NCBI RefSeq assembly: GCF_034064985.1
Contig: NZ_CP139249.1
Location: forward strand, 3,720,001 to 3,784,000
Origin: Acinetobacter pittii
GTDB taxonomy: Bacteria > Pseudomonadota > Gammaproteobacteria > Pseudomonadales > Moraxellaceae
Length of the DNA stretch: 64,000 nucleotides
Reading direction: 5' to 3'
Below the pieces are notes generated by a model. The model did not search any database. It saw only the letters and a list, made by a program, of their open reading frames with translations, and was not told the origin of the DNA. Made by a program: the position numbers and the translations under genes. Shown here piece by piece: positions 44,834-54,007 of the stretch; positions within the stretch are counted from its first letter, which is position 1, and each line of letters opens with the position of its first letter.

Positions 44834-44963
44834 ATACAGGAACAGGATGTTCCGGAACATAAAACAACAATAATAGGTTCATGCATCAGGATCGTGAGAT
44901 ACGACAGGAGTCATATCTAGCAACCAAATACGAAAAAGCCCGACAGGATGTCGGGCTTTTTTT
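44834..44963 (+). ncRNA. Rsm/CsrB-like small RNA, copy 3
   Basis: A predicted 130-nt RNA, the third member. It has five CAGGA motifs; the loops include CAT-CAGGATC-GTG (wobble-compensated relative to the CAC of copies 1 and 2) and the terminator CCCGACA-GGA-TGTCGGG. It ends 12 bp before the convergent DUF4365 stop codon. Confidence 0.75.
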
Positions 44964-44974
44964 ATGTTTTTATT

Positions 44975-46534
44975 TTATACAACATCTGTATCCCAGTTAT
45001 AGAAAACGTCGTATTCATCTGCATATTTACTTATCGTATTTTGTATTACTCTACTAATTTCTTCATTAATATTTTCATTACTTCGAGTAAATATAAGAGT
45101 TCTTTCTATCATTAGTTCACCTTTATCAATCCTAAATTTATTTTTTGATATTTTCTCAGGTTTACCAATAATTGTTAGAATTGCTCCTATGGCATGACTA
45201 CCTAATCTGCAAAATATAGCCGAAGTCGAGGTTGTTTTCTCAAATTCGAATATGTGATTACTGTCTACCTCACACTCGACTCTAAAATCACACTTATTTG
45301 TTTTAGTAAGTATAGTATGGAACTGTTCAATTTCTTCTCTATAATTATATAACTCCTGAATAGAAATAAATATTTCATCATAAATTTTGCTTTGAAAACA
45401 TATTTCTAATGCCTTATTCAATAGATCATCAAATATACTTAACTCTCTTTTTATAAATTTACTTTTAGATGAAGAAACTACAGTTTCAAAATTTTCTATA
45501 ATTAGTTCAATAATGAATTCTTGGTTATCTCTGCTCATCAATTCAATTAAGCCAATAGCATCTTTTAGTTTCTTTAACTCAAATCTCCTATCTTCACCTA
45601 AGTTAAACTTATAATTAGATTGTTCTTTATATGGCTCAAAAGTCATATCAAAGAAATCGCCAACAACTCGAAATTTTGAAAATTTCCTAAATTCATTAAA
45701 ACTAAAAGGTGAGTTATAAAAATCTATATCAAAAACTAAGCCAGTAGAGAGACTATCTTCTTTAAATCTAATTTTTCCTTTTTTTGGTGGTTGCACACCC
45801 AAACTTAGCTTTGCTTTAGGTATTTCAAAATTCGACTTTTTAGATGGGATACCAAATCGCTTTTCAATATTAACTAAATTTTGGACATCTAAATCCTCTT
45901 CTAATCCTAAAGAAACATCAATGATTCTCTGAATGCCCTCTTCACCTTCAAGAGAAAATTGAACTGTTCCATACCCATCTTCAAAACCACACTCTTGTAA
46001 ATATTTATTTTTACTAGCTATGTAATCAGAATAGTTTTCACCGATATATTTCAACAAATTTTGTTTTAGATTTTCCCCATCTAATTTTTCAAGCCTGTGC
46101 TGTTCACTATAAGTAAGAGTAATTGTCTTTTTATTTAAATCCTTATTTTTTTCACTTTGTTCTATTTGATGAACTCTTTTAAGAATTTTATAAACCAACT
46201 CATTATCTATATGTAAAACAAATGCATTTTGTGCTTCATTCTTCCCATCAAATTCTAGAAAAACGTAAAATGCTGGCATTTGCACAGTTGCCATCCGTCT
46301 AAGATTTGATACTGTAATAGCGAGTTTTCTATCCTTTTTATCTGTTGCTTTAACTTGAACTTTACATTCAAAAGCTGATTTATGTAATTCATGAGTAGTT
46401 ATATTTGAAGATATTGGGAATTCTACATAGTAGTCCCATCCTGTTTTATCAATTGCTGAACCATTAGCAATTAATCCAACTTGAGCACACCACATTGCAA
46501 AGGTGCTTTCACCTAATTGTCCTAAATCTCGCAT
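44975..46534 (-). CDS. DUF4365 protein, possible defence nuclease-like gene
   Basis: A protein of about 519 residues, much more A+T rich than the acnD next to it. The N-terminus has the DUF4365 pattern: GQLGESTFAMWCAQVG, DKTGWDYYVEFP, FECKVQVKATDKKDRKLAITVSNLRRM and PAFYVFLEF. This matches a PD-(D/E)xK-like core (E...D...xQVKxT). The long C-terminal half is unrecognised. Such genes are frequent in mobile and defence islands. Start is the ATG at 46534 (an in-frame GTG at 46540 is possible). It lies alone between sRNA copy 3 and acnD and looks like an insertion. Confidence 0.7.
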   Translation of the reverse strand: MRDLGQLGESTFAMWCAQVGLIANGSAIDKTGWDYYVEFPISSNITTHELHKSAFECKVQVKATDKKDRKLAITVSNLRRMATVQMPAFYVFLEFDGKNEAQNAFVLHIDNELVYKILKRVHQIEQSEKNKDLNKKTITLTYSEQHRLEKLDGENLKQNLLKYIGENYSDYIASKNKYLQECGFEDGYGTVQFSLEGEEGIQRIIDVSLGLEEDLDVQNLVNIEKRFGIPSKKSNFEIPKAKLSLGVQPPKKGKIRFKEDSLSTGLVFDIDFYNSPFSFNEFRKFSKFRVVGDFFDMTFEPYKEQSNYKFNLGEDRRFELKKLKDAIGLIELMSRDNQEFIIELIIENFETVVSSSKSKFIKRELSIFDDLLNKALEICFQSKIYDEIFISIQELYNYREEIEQFHTILTKTNKCDFRVECEVDSNHIFEFEKTTSTSAIFCRLGSHAIGAILTIIGKPEKISKNKFRIDKGELMIERTLIFTRSNENINEEISRVIQNTISKYADEYDVFYNWDTDVV

Positions 46535-46555
46535 ATACACTCAAATATAAGCTAT

Positions 46556-46592
46556 AAAAAACCCCATCATCAAGATAGGGCTTTTTTTGAAC
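46556..46592 (-). terminator. Terminator of prp operon
   Basis: On the minus strand GCCCTATC, TTGAT and GATGGGG form an imperfect stem followed by six T residues, 30 bp after the acnD stop. Confidence 0.65.
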
Positions 46593-46618
46593 AATATCAA
46601 CAATGTTTAACTAAAGTA

Positions 46619-49225
46619 TCAAGCCACTTGGCCTTCTAAAAAGTCTTGCGCAAAACGCTGTAATACACCACCCGCTTCATATACAGAAACTTCTTCTTCT
46701 GTATCTAAACGGCAAGTCACAGGCACTTCAAGAATCTCTTCTTTACCATCCGCTGTGGCGCGTTCAATCACTAAAGTTAAAGTCGAACGCGGTGCGATAT
46801 TACCAATCACGCTATAAAGCTCTGTACCATCTAGCTTCAAAGTTTTGCGGTTTACACCCGGTTTAAACTCGAGTGGTAACACGCCCATACCCACCAAGTT
46901 AGTACGGTGAATACGCTCAAAACCTTCTGCCACAATCGCTTCAACACCTGCAAGGCGTACACCTTTTGCAGCCCAGTCACGGCTTGAACCCTGACCGTAG
47001 TCGGCACCCGCGATAATAATTAACGGCTGTTTACGGTTCATGTAGGTTTCAATCGCTTCCCACATACGCATCACTTCACCTTCTGGCTCTACACGCGCTT
47101 TTGAACCTTGCTTAATGGTGCCGTCTGAACGAACCACCATTTCGTTATAGAGTTTCGGGTTGGCAAATGTTGCACGTTGTGCAGTCAAATGGTCACCACG
47201 ATGGGTTGCGTATGAGTTGAAGTCTTCTTCTGGTACGCCCATTTTGTGAAGGTATTCACCCGCAGCCGAGTCCATCAAAATCGCGTTTGAAGGCGACAAG
47301 TGGTCGGTGGTGATGTTGTCACCCAAAATCGCAAGCGGACGCATGTTCGCCAAAGTGCGTGGTGCAGCCAACGCCCCTTCCCAATATGGTGGACGGCGGA
47401 TGTAAGTACTTTGCGGACGCCAGTCGTAAAGTGGGCTTTTCGCTTGCTCAACTTCGCCTAAGTCAAACATTGGAATGTAGACTTTACGGAACTGTTCAGG
47501 CTTCACGGCTTCTTTAACTAAGGCATCAATTTCAGCGTCAGATGGCCAAATGTCTTTGAGGTAAATCGGGTTACCTTCTTTGTCATGACCTAACGCATCT
47601 TTTTCGATGTCAAAACGAATCGTACCTGCAATTGCATATGCCACAACAAGCGGTGGAGATGCTAAGAACGCTTGTTTTGCATATGGATGGATACGGCCAT
47701 CGAAGTTACGGTTACCAGAGAGTACTGCAGTTGCGTACAAGTCACGGTCAATAATTTCTTGTTGAATGACCGGATCTAACGCACCAGACATACCGTTACA
47801 AGTGGTACAAGCATAAGCCACAATACCAAAACCAAGTTGCTCTAAATCTTTTAGAACACCCGCTTCTTCAAGGTAAAGTGCAGCCGCTTTTGAACCCGGT
47901 GCAAATGATGATTTCACCCAAGGCTTACGGACTAAACCTAGCTCATTTGCCTTACGTGCCAACAAACCTGCCGCCACGGTGTTACGTGGGTTAGAAGTAT
48001 TGGTACATGAAGTAATGGCAGCAATAATGATTGCACCATCTGGCATTAAGCCATCAGAGCGGTTTTCAACAACGCCCGCAATGCCTTTTTCTTTTAGGTC
48101 GGCAGTTGAAACACGTGCATGTGGATTTGATGGACCAGCAATGTTACGTGTGACTGTCGATAGATCAAAACGAAGTACGCGTGGGTACTCTGCTTTGGTC
48201 ATGTCAGAAGCCCAAAGGCCAATTTCTTTTGCGTACTGTTCAACCAATGCCACTTGAGCATCTTCACGCCCTGTTAAGCGTAAGTAGTCGATTGTGTTTT
48301 GGTCGATGTAGAACATTGCAGCCGTAGCGCCATATTCTGGTGTCATGTTCGAAATGGTTGCACGGTCGCCCACAGACATGCTGTCAGCGCCTTCACCAAA
48401 GAACTCAAGGTATGCACCGACTACGCGCTCTTTACGCAAGAACTCAGTTAAGGCAAGTACGATATCTGTTGCAGTAATGCCTGCTTGACGCTGACCTACA
48501 AACTCAACACCAATAATGTCTGGCAGACGCATCCAAGATGCACGGCCCAACATTACGTTTTCAGCTTCTAAGCCACCAACACCCACAGAAATTACGCCCA
48601 AAGCGTCTGTATGTGGCGTGTGTGAGTCTGTACCAACGCAAGTGTCTGGGAATGCTACGCCATCACGCGCCTGAATCACCGGAGACATTTTCTCTAGGTT
48701 AATCTGGTGCATAATGCCGTTCCCCGCAGGGATCACATCGACATTTTTAAATGCAGTTTTGGTCCACTCAATAAAGTGGAAACGGTCTTCGTTACGACGG
48801 TCTTCAACAGCACGGTTTTTTGCAAAAGCGTCTGGGTCAGCACCACCGTATTCCACTGCTAAAGAGTGGTCAACAATAAGCTGAGTCGGCACAACAGGGT
48901 TGACTTTAGATGGGTCACCACCTTTGTCAGCAATCGCATCACGTAAGCCTGCAAGGTCAACCAATGCAGTTTGGCCTAGGATGTCATGACACACCACGCG
49001 CGCAGGATACCAAGGAAAGTCCAAGTCCTGACGGCGTTCAATTAACTGCGTTAAATAAGCAGTTAAGTTCTCGGCATCGGCACGACGTACCAATTGCTCT
49101 GCGAGTACTTTAGAGGTGTAAGGCAGTTTTTCGTATGCGCCTGGCTGAATATCTTCAACGGCTTGACGCACGTCGTAATATTCAAGCTGGGTACCTGCCA
49201 GCGGTTTACGGTATTTTGTGTTCAT
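46619..49225 (-). CDS. acnD: 2-methylcitrate dehydratase, Fe-S dependent
   Basis: An 868-residue aconitase-fold protein. VCHDILGQTALVDLAGLRDAI and FPDTCVGTDSHTPHTDALGV lie in the N-terminal half. CTNTSNPRNTVAAGL and YACTTCNGMSG carry the three cluster cysteines. ADYGQGSSRDWAAKGVRLAGV is the substrate-binding tail. Length and sequence fit AcnD, which makes 2-methyl-cis-aconitate from 2-methylcitrate. Its ATG overlaps the prpC stop (TAATG), so they are translationally coupled. The usual partner isomerase gene prpF does not follow. Confidence 0.93.
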   Translation of the reverse strand: MNTKYRKPLAGTQLEYYDVRQAVEDIQPGAYEKLPYTSKVLAEQLVRRADAENLTAYLTQLIERRQDLDFPWYPARVVCHDILGQTALVDLAGLRDAIADKGGDPSKVNPVVPTQLIVDHSLAVEYGGADPDAFAKNRAVEDRRNEDRFHFIEWTKTAFKNVDVIPAGNGIMHQINLEKMSPVIQARDGVAFPDTCVGTDSHTPHTDALGVISVGVGGLEAENVMLGRASWMRLPDIIGVEFVGQRQAGITATDIVLALTEFLRKERVVGAYLEFFGEGADSMSVGDRATISNMTPEYGATAAMFYIDQNTIDYLRLTGREDAQVALVEQYAKEIGLWASDMTKAEYPRVLRFDLSTVTRNIAGPSNPHARVSTADLKEKGIAGVVENRSDGLMPDGAIIIAAITSCTNTSNPRNTVAAGLLARKANELGLVRKPWVKSSFAPGSKAAALYLEEAGVLKDLEQLGFGIVAYACTTCNGMSGALDPVIQQEIIDRDLYATAVLSGNRNFDGRIHPYAKQAFLASPPLVVAYAIAGTIRFDIEKDALGHDKEGNPIYLKDIWPSDAEIDALVKEAVKPEQFRKVYIPMFDLGEVEQAKSPLYDWRPQSTYIRRPPYWEGALAAPRTLANMRPLAILGDNITTDHLSPSNAILMDSAAGEYLHKMGVPEEDFNSYATHRGDHLTAQRATFANPKLYNEMVVRSDGTIKQGSKARVEPEGEVMRMWEAIETYMNRKQPLIIIAGADYGQGSSRDWAAKGVRLAGVEAIVAEGFERIHRTNLVGMGVLPLEFKPGVNRKTLKLDGTELYSVIGNIAPRSTLTLVIERATADGKEEILEVPVTCRLDTEEEVSVYEAGGVLQRFAQDFLEGQVA

Positions 49226-50382
49226 TAACCACGCTCCGCCAATGGTTTAAATTCAAGGTTTTCAGGGCCTGTATAGTTCGCGCTTGGACGAATGATTTTG
49301 CCGTCTTGACGTTGTTCAATCACGTGCGCTGACCAACCTGCTGTACGTGCAATCACGAACAATGGTGTGAACATTGCAGTTGGAACACCCATTAAGTGGT
49401 AGCTCACCGCACTGAACCAGTCGAGGTTCGGGAACATGTTTTTCACTTCTTTCATCACTGCTTCTAAACGCTCAGCGATGAGGTACATTTTGGTGTTCTC
49501 TTGTGCTTCAGCCAAGTCGTGCGCAACTTTCTTGATCACTTCGTTACGTGGGTCAGAAACTGTATATACAGGGTGACCAAAACCGATCACAACTTCTTTA
49601 TTTTCAACACGCTTACGGATATCAGCTTCAGCTTCGTCTGCGTTGTCATAACGTTGTTGAATCACGAATGCAACTTCGTTCGCACCACCATGTTTAGGTC
49701 CACGAAGTGCGCCAATACCGCCAGTAATTGCCGAGTACATGTCAGAGCCTGTACCTGCAACCACACGTGATGTAAATGTTGATGCGTTGAACTCATGCTC
49801 AGCGTACAAAATCAGAGATGTATGCATTGCTTGAATCCATTCTTCAGATGGTTTTTCGCCATGAAGTAAATGTAAGAAATGCGCTGCAATTGAGTCGTCA
49901 TCAGTTTCAGTTTCAATACGACGTCCGTTGTTGCTGAAGTGGTACCAATAAAGCAGCATTGAGCCTAGGCTTGCCATTAATTTGTCAGCAATGTCTTTTG
50001 CGCCCGCTTCGTTGTGGTCTTCGTGTTCTGGCGTTAAACAACCTAAAACTGAAACACCTGTACGCATCACATCCATTGGGTGTGCAGATGGTGGTAATTG
50101 TTCAAGTGCAGTTTTAAGAGCTGCTGGTAAGCCACGAAGTGCTTTTAATTTTGCTTTATACGCTTTGAGTTCAGCTTTGTTTGGTAGTTTGCCATGTACG
50201 AGCAAGTGAGCAACTTCTTCAAACTGGCTACCCGCTGCAAGGTCAAGAATGTCATAGCCACGATAGTGCAAGTCATTACCGCTACGTCCTACGGTACACA
50301 GTGCTGTGTTTCCTGCAACTTGTCCGCTAAGTGCAACTGATTTTTTTGGTTTGAAGCCTGTTGTTGTTTCATTTGAGCTCAT
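49225..50382 (-). CDS. prpC: 2-methylcitrate synthase
   Basis: A 385-residue citrate-synthase fold protein. [19 protein letters not shown] and [29 protein letters not shown] near the C-terminus hold the catalytic His and Asp regions, and [21 protein letters not shown] lies in the middle. It condenses propionyl-CoA and oxaloacetate. The short length and position between prpB and acnD identify PrpC rather than the TCA citrate synthase. Start at 50382 has AAGGATG. Confidence 0.93.
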   Translation of the reverse strand: MSSNETTTGFKPKKSVALSGQVAGNTALCTVGRSGNDLHYRGYDILDLAAGSQFEEVAHLLVHGKLPNKAELKAYKAKLKALRGLPAALKTALEQLPPSAHPMDVMRTGVSVLGCLTPEHEDHNEAGAKDIADKLMASLGSMLLYWYHFSNNGRRIETETDDDSIAAHFLHLLHGEKPSEEWIQAMHTSLILYAEHEFNASTFTSRVVAGTGSDMYSAITGGIGALRGPKHGGANEVAFVIQQRYDNADEAEADIRKRVENKEVVIGFGHPVYTVSDPRNEVIKKVAHDLAEAQENTKMYLIAERLEAVMKEVKNMFPNLDWFSAVSYHLMGVPTAMFTPLFVIARTAGWSAHVIEQRQDGKIIRPSANYTGPENLEFKPLAERG

Positions 50383-50498
50383 AGAATCATCCTTTATATC
50401 AACCAGAATTTGTTGTTTGTTCAATTTTTACTTGGGTGAAAACGCGACAGCGTCTTGCCGAGTTCTCATCCAATTTTTAGTTTAACCTGCCGTTCGCC

Positions 50499-50591
50499 TT
50501 ACTTTTCACGGATGAAAAGTAAGCAAAAATCCTTGTTGGTCTGACGATATATCCCTATATCGCAGTCCAACATAGCGGCATCCATGCCGCC
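50499..50591. repeat. Three-hairpin intergenic element, copy A
   Basis: TTACTTTTCA-CGGA-TGAAAAGTAA, then a long hairpin centred on CGATATA-TCCC-TATATCG (about 50535-50570), then GCGGCATCCATGCCGC (50575-50590). It lies in the prpB-prpC gap. The first and last hairpins recur, in inverse order and orientation, at 56006-56093. Confidence 0.6.
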
Positions 50592-50641
50592 CTCACGATA
50601 GCCAAGACCATCGCTTCCCCTTCTTTTAAAAGAGGGCTTAT

Positions 50642-51526
50642 TTATTTCTTTTTAGCAAATGCGTTGTCTAAGTAGTCTTCAAACGCATAGTAGTTAATGC
50701 GTTCATATAACTCTTTACGCGTTTGCATAATATCAATCACGTTCTTTTGCGTGCCTTCTTTACGTAAGGTTTCATACACAGTTTCGGCTGCTTTGTTCAT
50801 GGCACGGAAAGCAGAAAGCGGATAAAGCGCAAGGCTTACATCGGCAGATGCTAACTCTTCTGTGGTAAACAGTGGTGTAGAACCAAACTCGGTAATGTTT
50901 GCCAAAATCGGTGCGCCTGTCTTCTGAGCAAATTGCTTGTACATATCAAGCTCAGTAATTGCTTCAGGGAACAACATGTCTGCACCCGCTTCGATGTAGG
51001 CACCTGCACGGTCAATGGCAGCTTGTAAGCCATCTACAGCCAATGCATCGGTACGCGCCATAATCACGAAGCTGTCATCACCACGCGCATCAACCGCTGC
51101 TTTAATACGGTCAACCATTTCTTCTTGAGTCACAATGGCTTTGTTCGGACGGTGACCACAACGTTTTGCGCCCACTTGGTCTTCAATGTGCATTGCCGCT
51201 GCACCAAACTTGATCAGTGCTTTTGTAGTACGAGCAATGTTAAATGCAGAAGCACCAAAACCTGTGTCCGCATCGACCAATAATGGAAGATCACATACAT
51301 CGGTAATACGGCGTACGTCTGTCAACACATCATCAAGGTTACTAATTCCCAAATCAGGTAAGCCTAAAGAACCAGCGGCTACACCACCACCTGATAAGTA
51401 AATCGCTTTATAACCTGCACGTTTTGCCAAAAGTGCATGATTGGCGTTGATGGTTCCAACCACTTGTAATGGCTTTTCTTGGGCTACTGCATCGCGAAAT
51501 AGCTGACCTGCGGATTGTTTAGCCAT
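50642..51526 (-). CDS. prpB: 2-methylisocitrate lyase
   Basis: A 294-residue ICL/PEP-mutase fold protein. [20 protein letters not shown] is at the N-terminus. VDADTGFG and [19 protein letters not shown] carry the metal-binding acids and the KRCGH catalytic loop with its Cys. It splits 2-methylisocitrate into pyruvate and succinate. The start at 51526 has AAGGAG. The gene overlaps the 3' end of the upstream GntR gene by 8 bp. Confidence 0.95.
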   Translation of the reverse strand: MAKQSAGQLFRDAVAQEKPLQVVGTINANHALLAKRAGYKAIYLSGGGVAAGSLGLPDLGISNLDDVLTDVRRITDVCDLPLLVDADTGFGASAFNIARTTKALIKFGAAAMHIEDQVGAKRCGHRPNKAIVTQEEMVDRIKAAVDARGDDSFVIMARTDALAVDGLQAAIDRAGAYIEAGADMLFPEAITELDMYKQFAQKTGAPILANITEFGSTPLFTTEELASADVSLALYPLSAFRAMNKAAETVYETLRKEGTQKNVIDIMQTRKELYERINYYAFEDYLDNAFAKKK

Positions 51527-52229
51527 TGTTATGTTCTCCTTGTGCTTGTAGCAGTGTTTGCTCAATAATTTTGTAAGAAGCATTGATATGTCGATGCATG
51601 AGCAGCTCGGCAAGTTCACCATCGCCTTCTGCAATTGCATCTAAAATACGGATGTGTTCGTCCCAAGCTTTGCTCGGACGATCGGGTGTATTTGAAAACT
51701 GAATTCGGTACATACGGATAAGGTGATAAAGCTCATCGCATAGCATTTTTTCTAGGGTTTTATTGCCACTACTTTTGATAATGCAGTAGTGAAAATCGTC
51801 CTGCCCTTCTTGCAAGTAATATCCTTTACCTGCTTTAAAGTTTTCATCTTCAGCATGCATACGCAAAACATCACGTAGCGCCAAAATTTGCTTTTTATCA
51901 ATATGCTGTGCAGCAAGTTTGCAGGCCAAACCTTCTAAAGACGCACGAATTTGGTAAAGCTCTTTAAACTGTTGCAGTGAAAGCGAAACCACGCGCGCGC
52001 CTACATGTGCAGTGCGCTCAACCAAACGTTGCCCTTCAAGGCGATGAATCGCTTCACGCAATGGCCCACGACTAATGCCATAAGTGCGCGCCAGTTCAGG
52101 CTCAGAAATTTTGCTACCTGCCGGAATTTGACCCAAAACAATCGCCGTCTGTATTTGTTTAAATACATTCTCAGTCAGTGTTCTTCCCTGACTTTGTAGT
52201 GGCTCTGGTGCGAAGGTCAAATCTTGCAT
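51519..52229 (-). CDS. GntR/FadR-type regulator of prp operon
   Basis: A 236-residue regulator. The N-terminal winged HTH is [42 protein letters not shown]; the C-terminal FCD domain includes [11 protein letters not shown] and [12 protein letters not shown] with the metal-site histidines. It heads the prpB-prpC-acnD operon, and many gammaproteobacterial prp operons have such a regulator. Palindromes of the type ATTGTNGACAAT lie at its own start and upstream (see regulatory sites). It probably responds to a methylcitrate-cycle intermediate. Confidence 0.88.
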   Translation of the reverse strand: MQDLTFAPEPLQSQGRTLTENVFKQIQTAIVLGQIPAGSKISEPELARTYGISRGPLREAIHRLEGQRLVERTAHVGARVVSLSLQQFKELYQIRASLEGLACKLAAQHIDKKQILALRDVLRMHAEDENFKAGKGYYLQEGQDDFHYCIIKSSGNKTLEKMLCDELYHLIRMYRIQFSNTPDRPSKAWDEHIRILDAIAEGDGELAELLMHRHINASYKIIEQTLLQAQGEHNNG

Positions 52230-52241
52230 ATTGTCGACAAT
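52230..52241. promoter_or_regulatory. Candidate GntR operator 1
   Basis: ATTGTCGACAAT, a perfect 12-bp palindrome immediately before the start codon of the GntR gene. Confidence 0.55.
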
Positions 52242-52482
52242 TTTTAATCAATTATGAGTTTTATAGCGGTATGAATGAAAAAAATCAAGGTGATTGTTGA
52301 CACTTTATAGAACGCATCAGGTCAATTTTTATCGTTAGACCTGTTACTTCACCTTATATTTAAACCATTAAACCACTTTCCAATTAATATTTATAAAACA
52401 GTTATTTAATATTATTTTACCTATAGATTTATGGCACTTTTTTAGCTACTTTTCGACCTCTAATCTTTTGTTTCAAACTTTA

Positions 52483-52520
52483 GTCTACAACCAATGTATT
52501 ACAGCAAGATTGTAGACAAT
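52483..52520. promoter_or_regulatory. Candidate GntR operator 2
   Basis: GTCTACAA (52483) and TTGTAGAC (52510) are inverted repeats 19 bp apart; the right one extends to ATTGTAGACAAT, matching the palindrome at 52230. A weaker ATTGTTGACA is at about 52293. The rest of the 515-bp gap to tyrB holds no gene. Confidence 0.5.
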
Positions 52521-52744
52521 CTGCTTGAATGAAAGCACGAGTTAGAAATTAGTTTCTATTTACCGTAATTTCTTTTAAATCTTTTTATCATTTTCATCCA
52601 GAAAATATCGATATTAGTGAAATTATCAGGTGCTTCACGGTAGCTTTATTGATACATTATTGAGCATCGACATAGTTGTGGCGTATTTTTCGAGACAGAA
52701 AAAACCCAGCACTATGCATATTGTTGAATGAAAGGACTTTTTTG

Positions 52745-53959
52745 ATGTTTCAACATATCCCCCCATACGCAGGCGATCCAATTCTCTCTTTAATGGAACA
52801 GTTCAATGCTGATACTCGTTCTGGAAAAGTAAACTTGAGTATTGGTCTTTACTATAACGAAGACAGTATTGTTCCTCAGTTAGAGACCATTATTGAAGCG
52901 CAAAAGCGTATCGAGCCTAAAAACGGTAAAACCAAACTTTATTTGCCAATGGAAGGCTTCAAACCTTACCGTGAAGCAATTCAAGCACTTTTATTTGGTG
53001 CAAACAGCCCAGCAGTTAAAGCTGGCCGTGCTGTAACCATCCAAACACTTGGTGGTTCAGGTGCATTGAAAGTTGGTGCAGATTTCTTAAAAACTTATTT
53101 CCCAAATTCAGACGTTTGGGTAAGCCAACCAACTTGGGATAACCACGTTGCGATTTTCAATGGCGCTGGCATTAAGACTCATTTCTACCCATATTTCGAT
53201 GCAGAAACGCGTGGTGTAGATTTTGACGGTATGCTTTCTACACTTAAAACTTTGCCTGAGCAAAGCATTGTGTTGTTGCACCCATGCTGCCATAACCCAA
53301 CGGGTGCTGATTTAAACCCAGCGCAATGGGACCAAGTAATTGCAGTATTAAAAGACCGTAACCTTATTCCATTCCTAGACATCGCTTACCAAGGTTTTGG
53401 TGACGGTATGGAAGAAGATGCGTATGCAATCCGTGCTTTAGACCAAGCGGGTCTAAACTTCATTGTGAGCAACTCGTTCTCTAAAATCTTCTCTCTATAT
53501 GGCGAACGCGTTGGCGGCTTAACTTTCGTATGTGACGATGCAGAAGCTGCTCAGTGCACATTCGGTCAGTTAAAAGCGACTGTACGCCGTATTTACTCTA
53601 GCCCTCCTACAACAGGTGCTTGGTTAGTTGATGAAGTGTTAAATGACGCTGAACTTAACCAACAATGGCAAGGCGAAGTGAAAGAGATGCGTGAGCGTAT
53701 TATCAAAATGCGTAGCATCTTGAAAGATGAACTCACTAAAGCGTTACCAGACCGTGACTTTAGCTACCTTGTAAACCAAAAAGGTATGTTCAGTTACACA
53801 GGTTTAACTGCTGAGCAGGTTGATATCTTGCGTGAAGAATATGCAATCTACTTAGTACGTAGTGGCCGTATTTGTGTAGCAGGTTTAAACATGAACAATG
53901 TTTACACTGTTGCTAAAGCAGTTGCAGAAGTACTTGCTAAATCAGTAGAAGCAGCATAA
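52745..53959 (+). CDS. tyrB: Aromatic amino acid aminotransferase
   Basis: A 404-residue fold-type I PLP enzyme. [18 protein letters not shown] and [19 protein letters not shown] are cofactor contacts, [18 protein letters not shown] carries the PLP Lys, and the C-terminal [14 protein letters not shown] holds the substrate-carboxylate Arg. It belongs to the AspC/TyrB group. By length and motif it is TyrB-like, acting on aromatic amino acids and aspartate, but AspC cannot be excluded. Start at 52745 has AAAGGA. Convergent with dld. Confidence 0.87.
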   Translation: MFQHIPPYAGDPILSLMEQFNADTRSGKVNLSIGLYYNEDSIVPQLETIIEAQKRIEPKNGKTKLYLPMEGFKPYREAIQALLFGANSPAVKAGRAVTIQTLGGSGALKVGADFLKTYFPNSDVWVSQPTWDNHVAIFNGAGIKTHFYPYFDAETRGVDFDGMLSTLKTLPEQSIVLLHPCCHNPTGADLNPAQWDQVIAVLKDRNLIPFLDIAYQGFGDGMEEDAYAIRALDQAGLNFIVSNSFSKIFSLYGERVGGLTFVCDDAEAAQCTFGQLKATVRRIYSSPPTTGAWLVDEVLNDAELNQQWQGEVKEMRERIIKMRSILKDELTKALPDRDFSYLVNQKGMFSYTGLTAEQVDILREEYAIYLVRSGRICVAGLNMNNVYTVAKAVAEVLAKSVEAA

Positions 53960-53969
53960 GACATCTATT

Positions 53970-53997
53970 AAAAAAGGCGCTTTGGCGCCTTTTTTTA
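53970..53997. terminator. Terminator between tyrB and dld
   Basis: AGGCGC, TTTG and GCGCCT with A and T runs on each side. Confidence 0.88.
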
Positions 53998-54007
53998 TGT
54001 CTCGATA

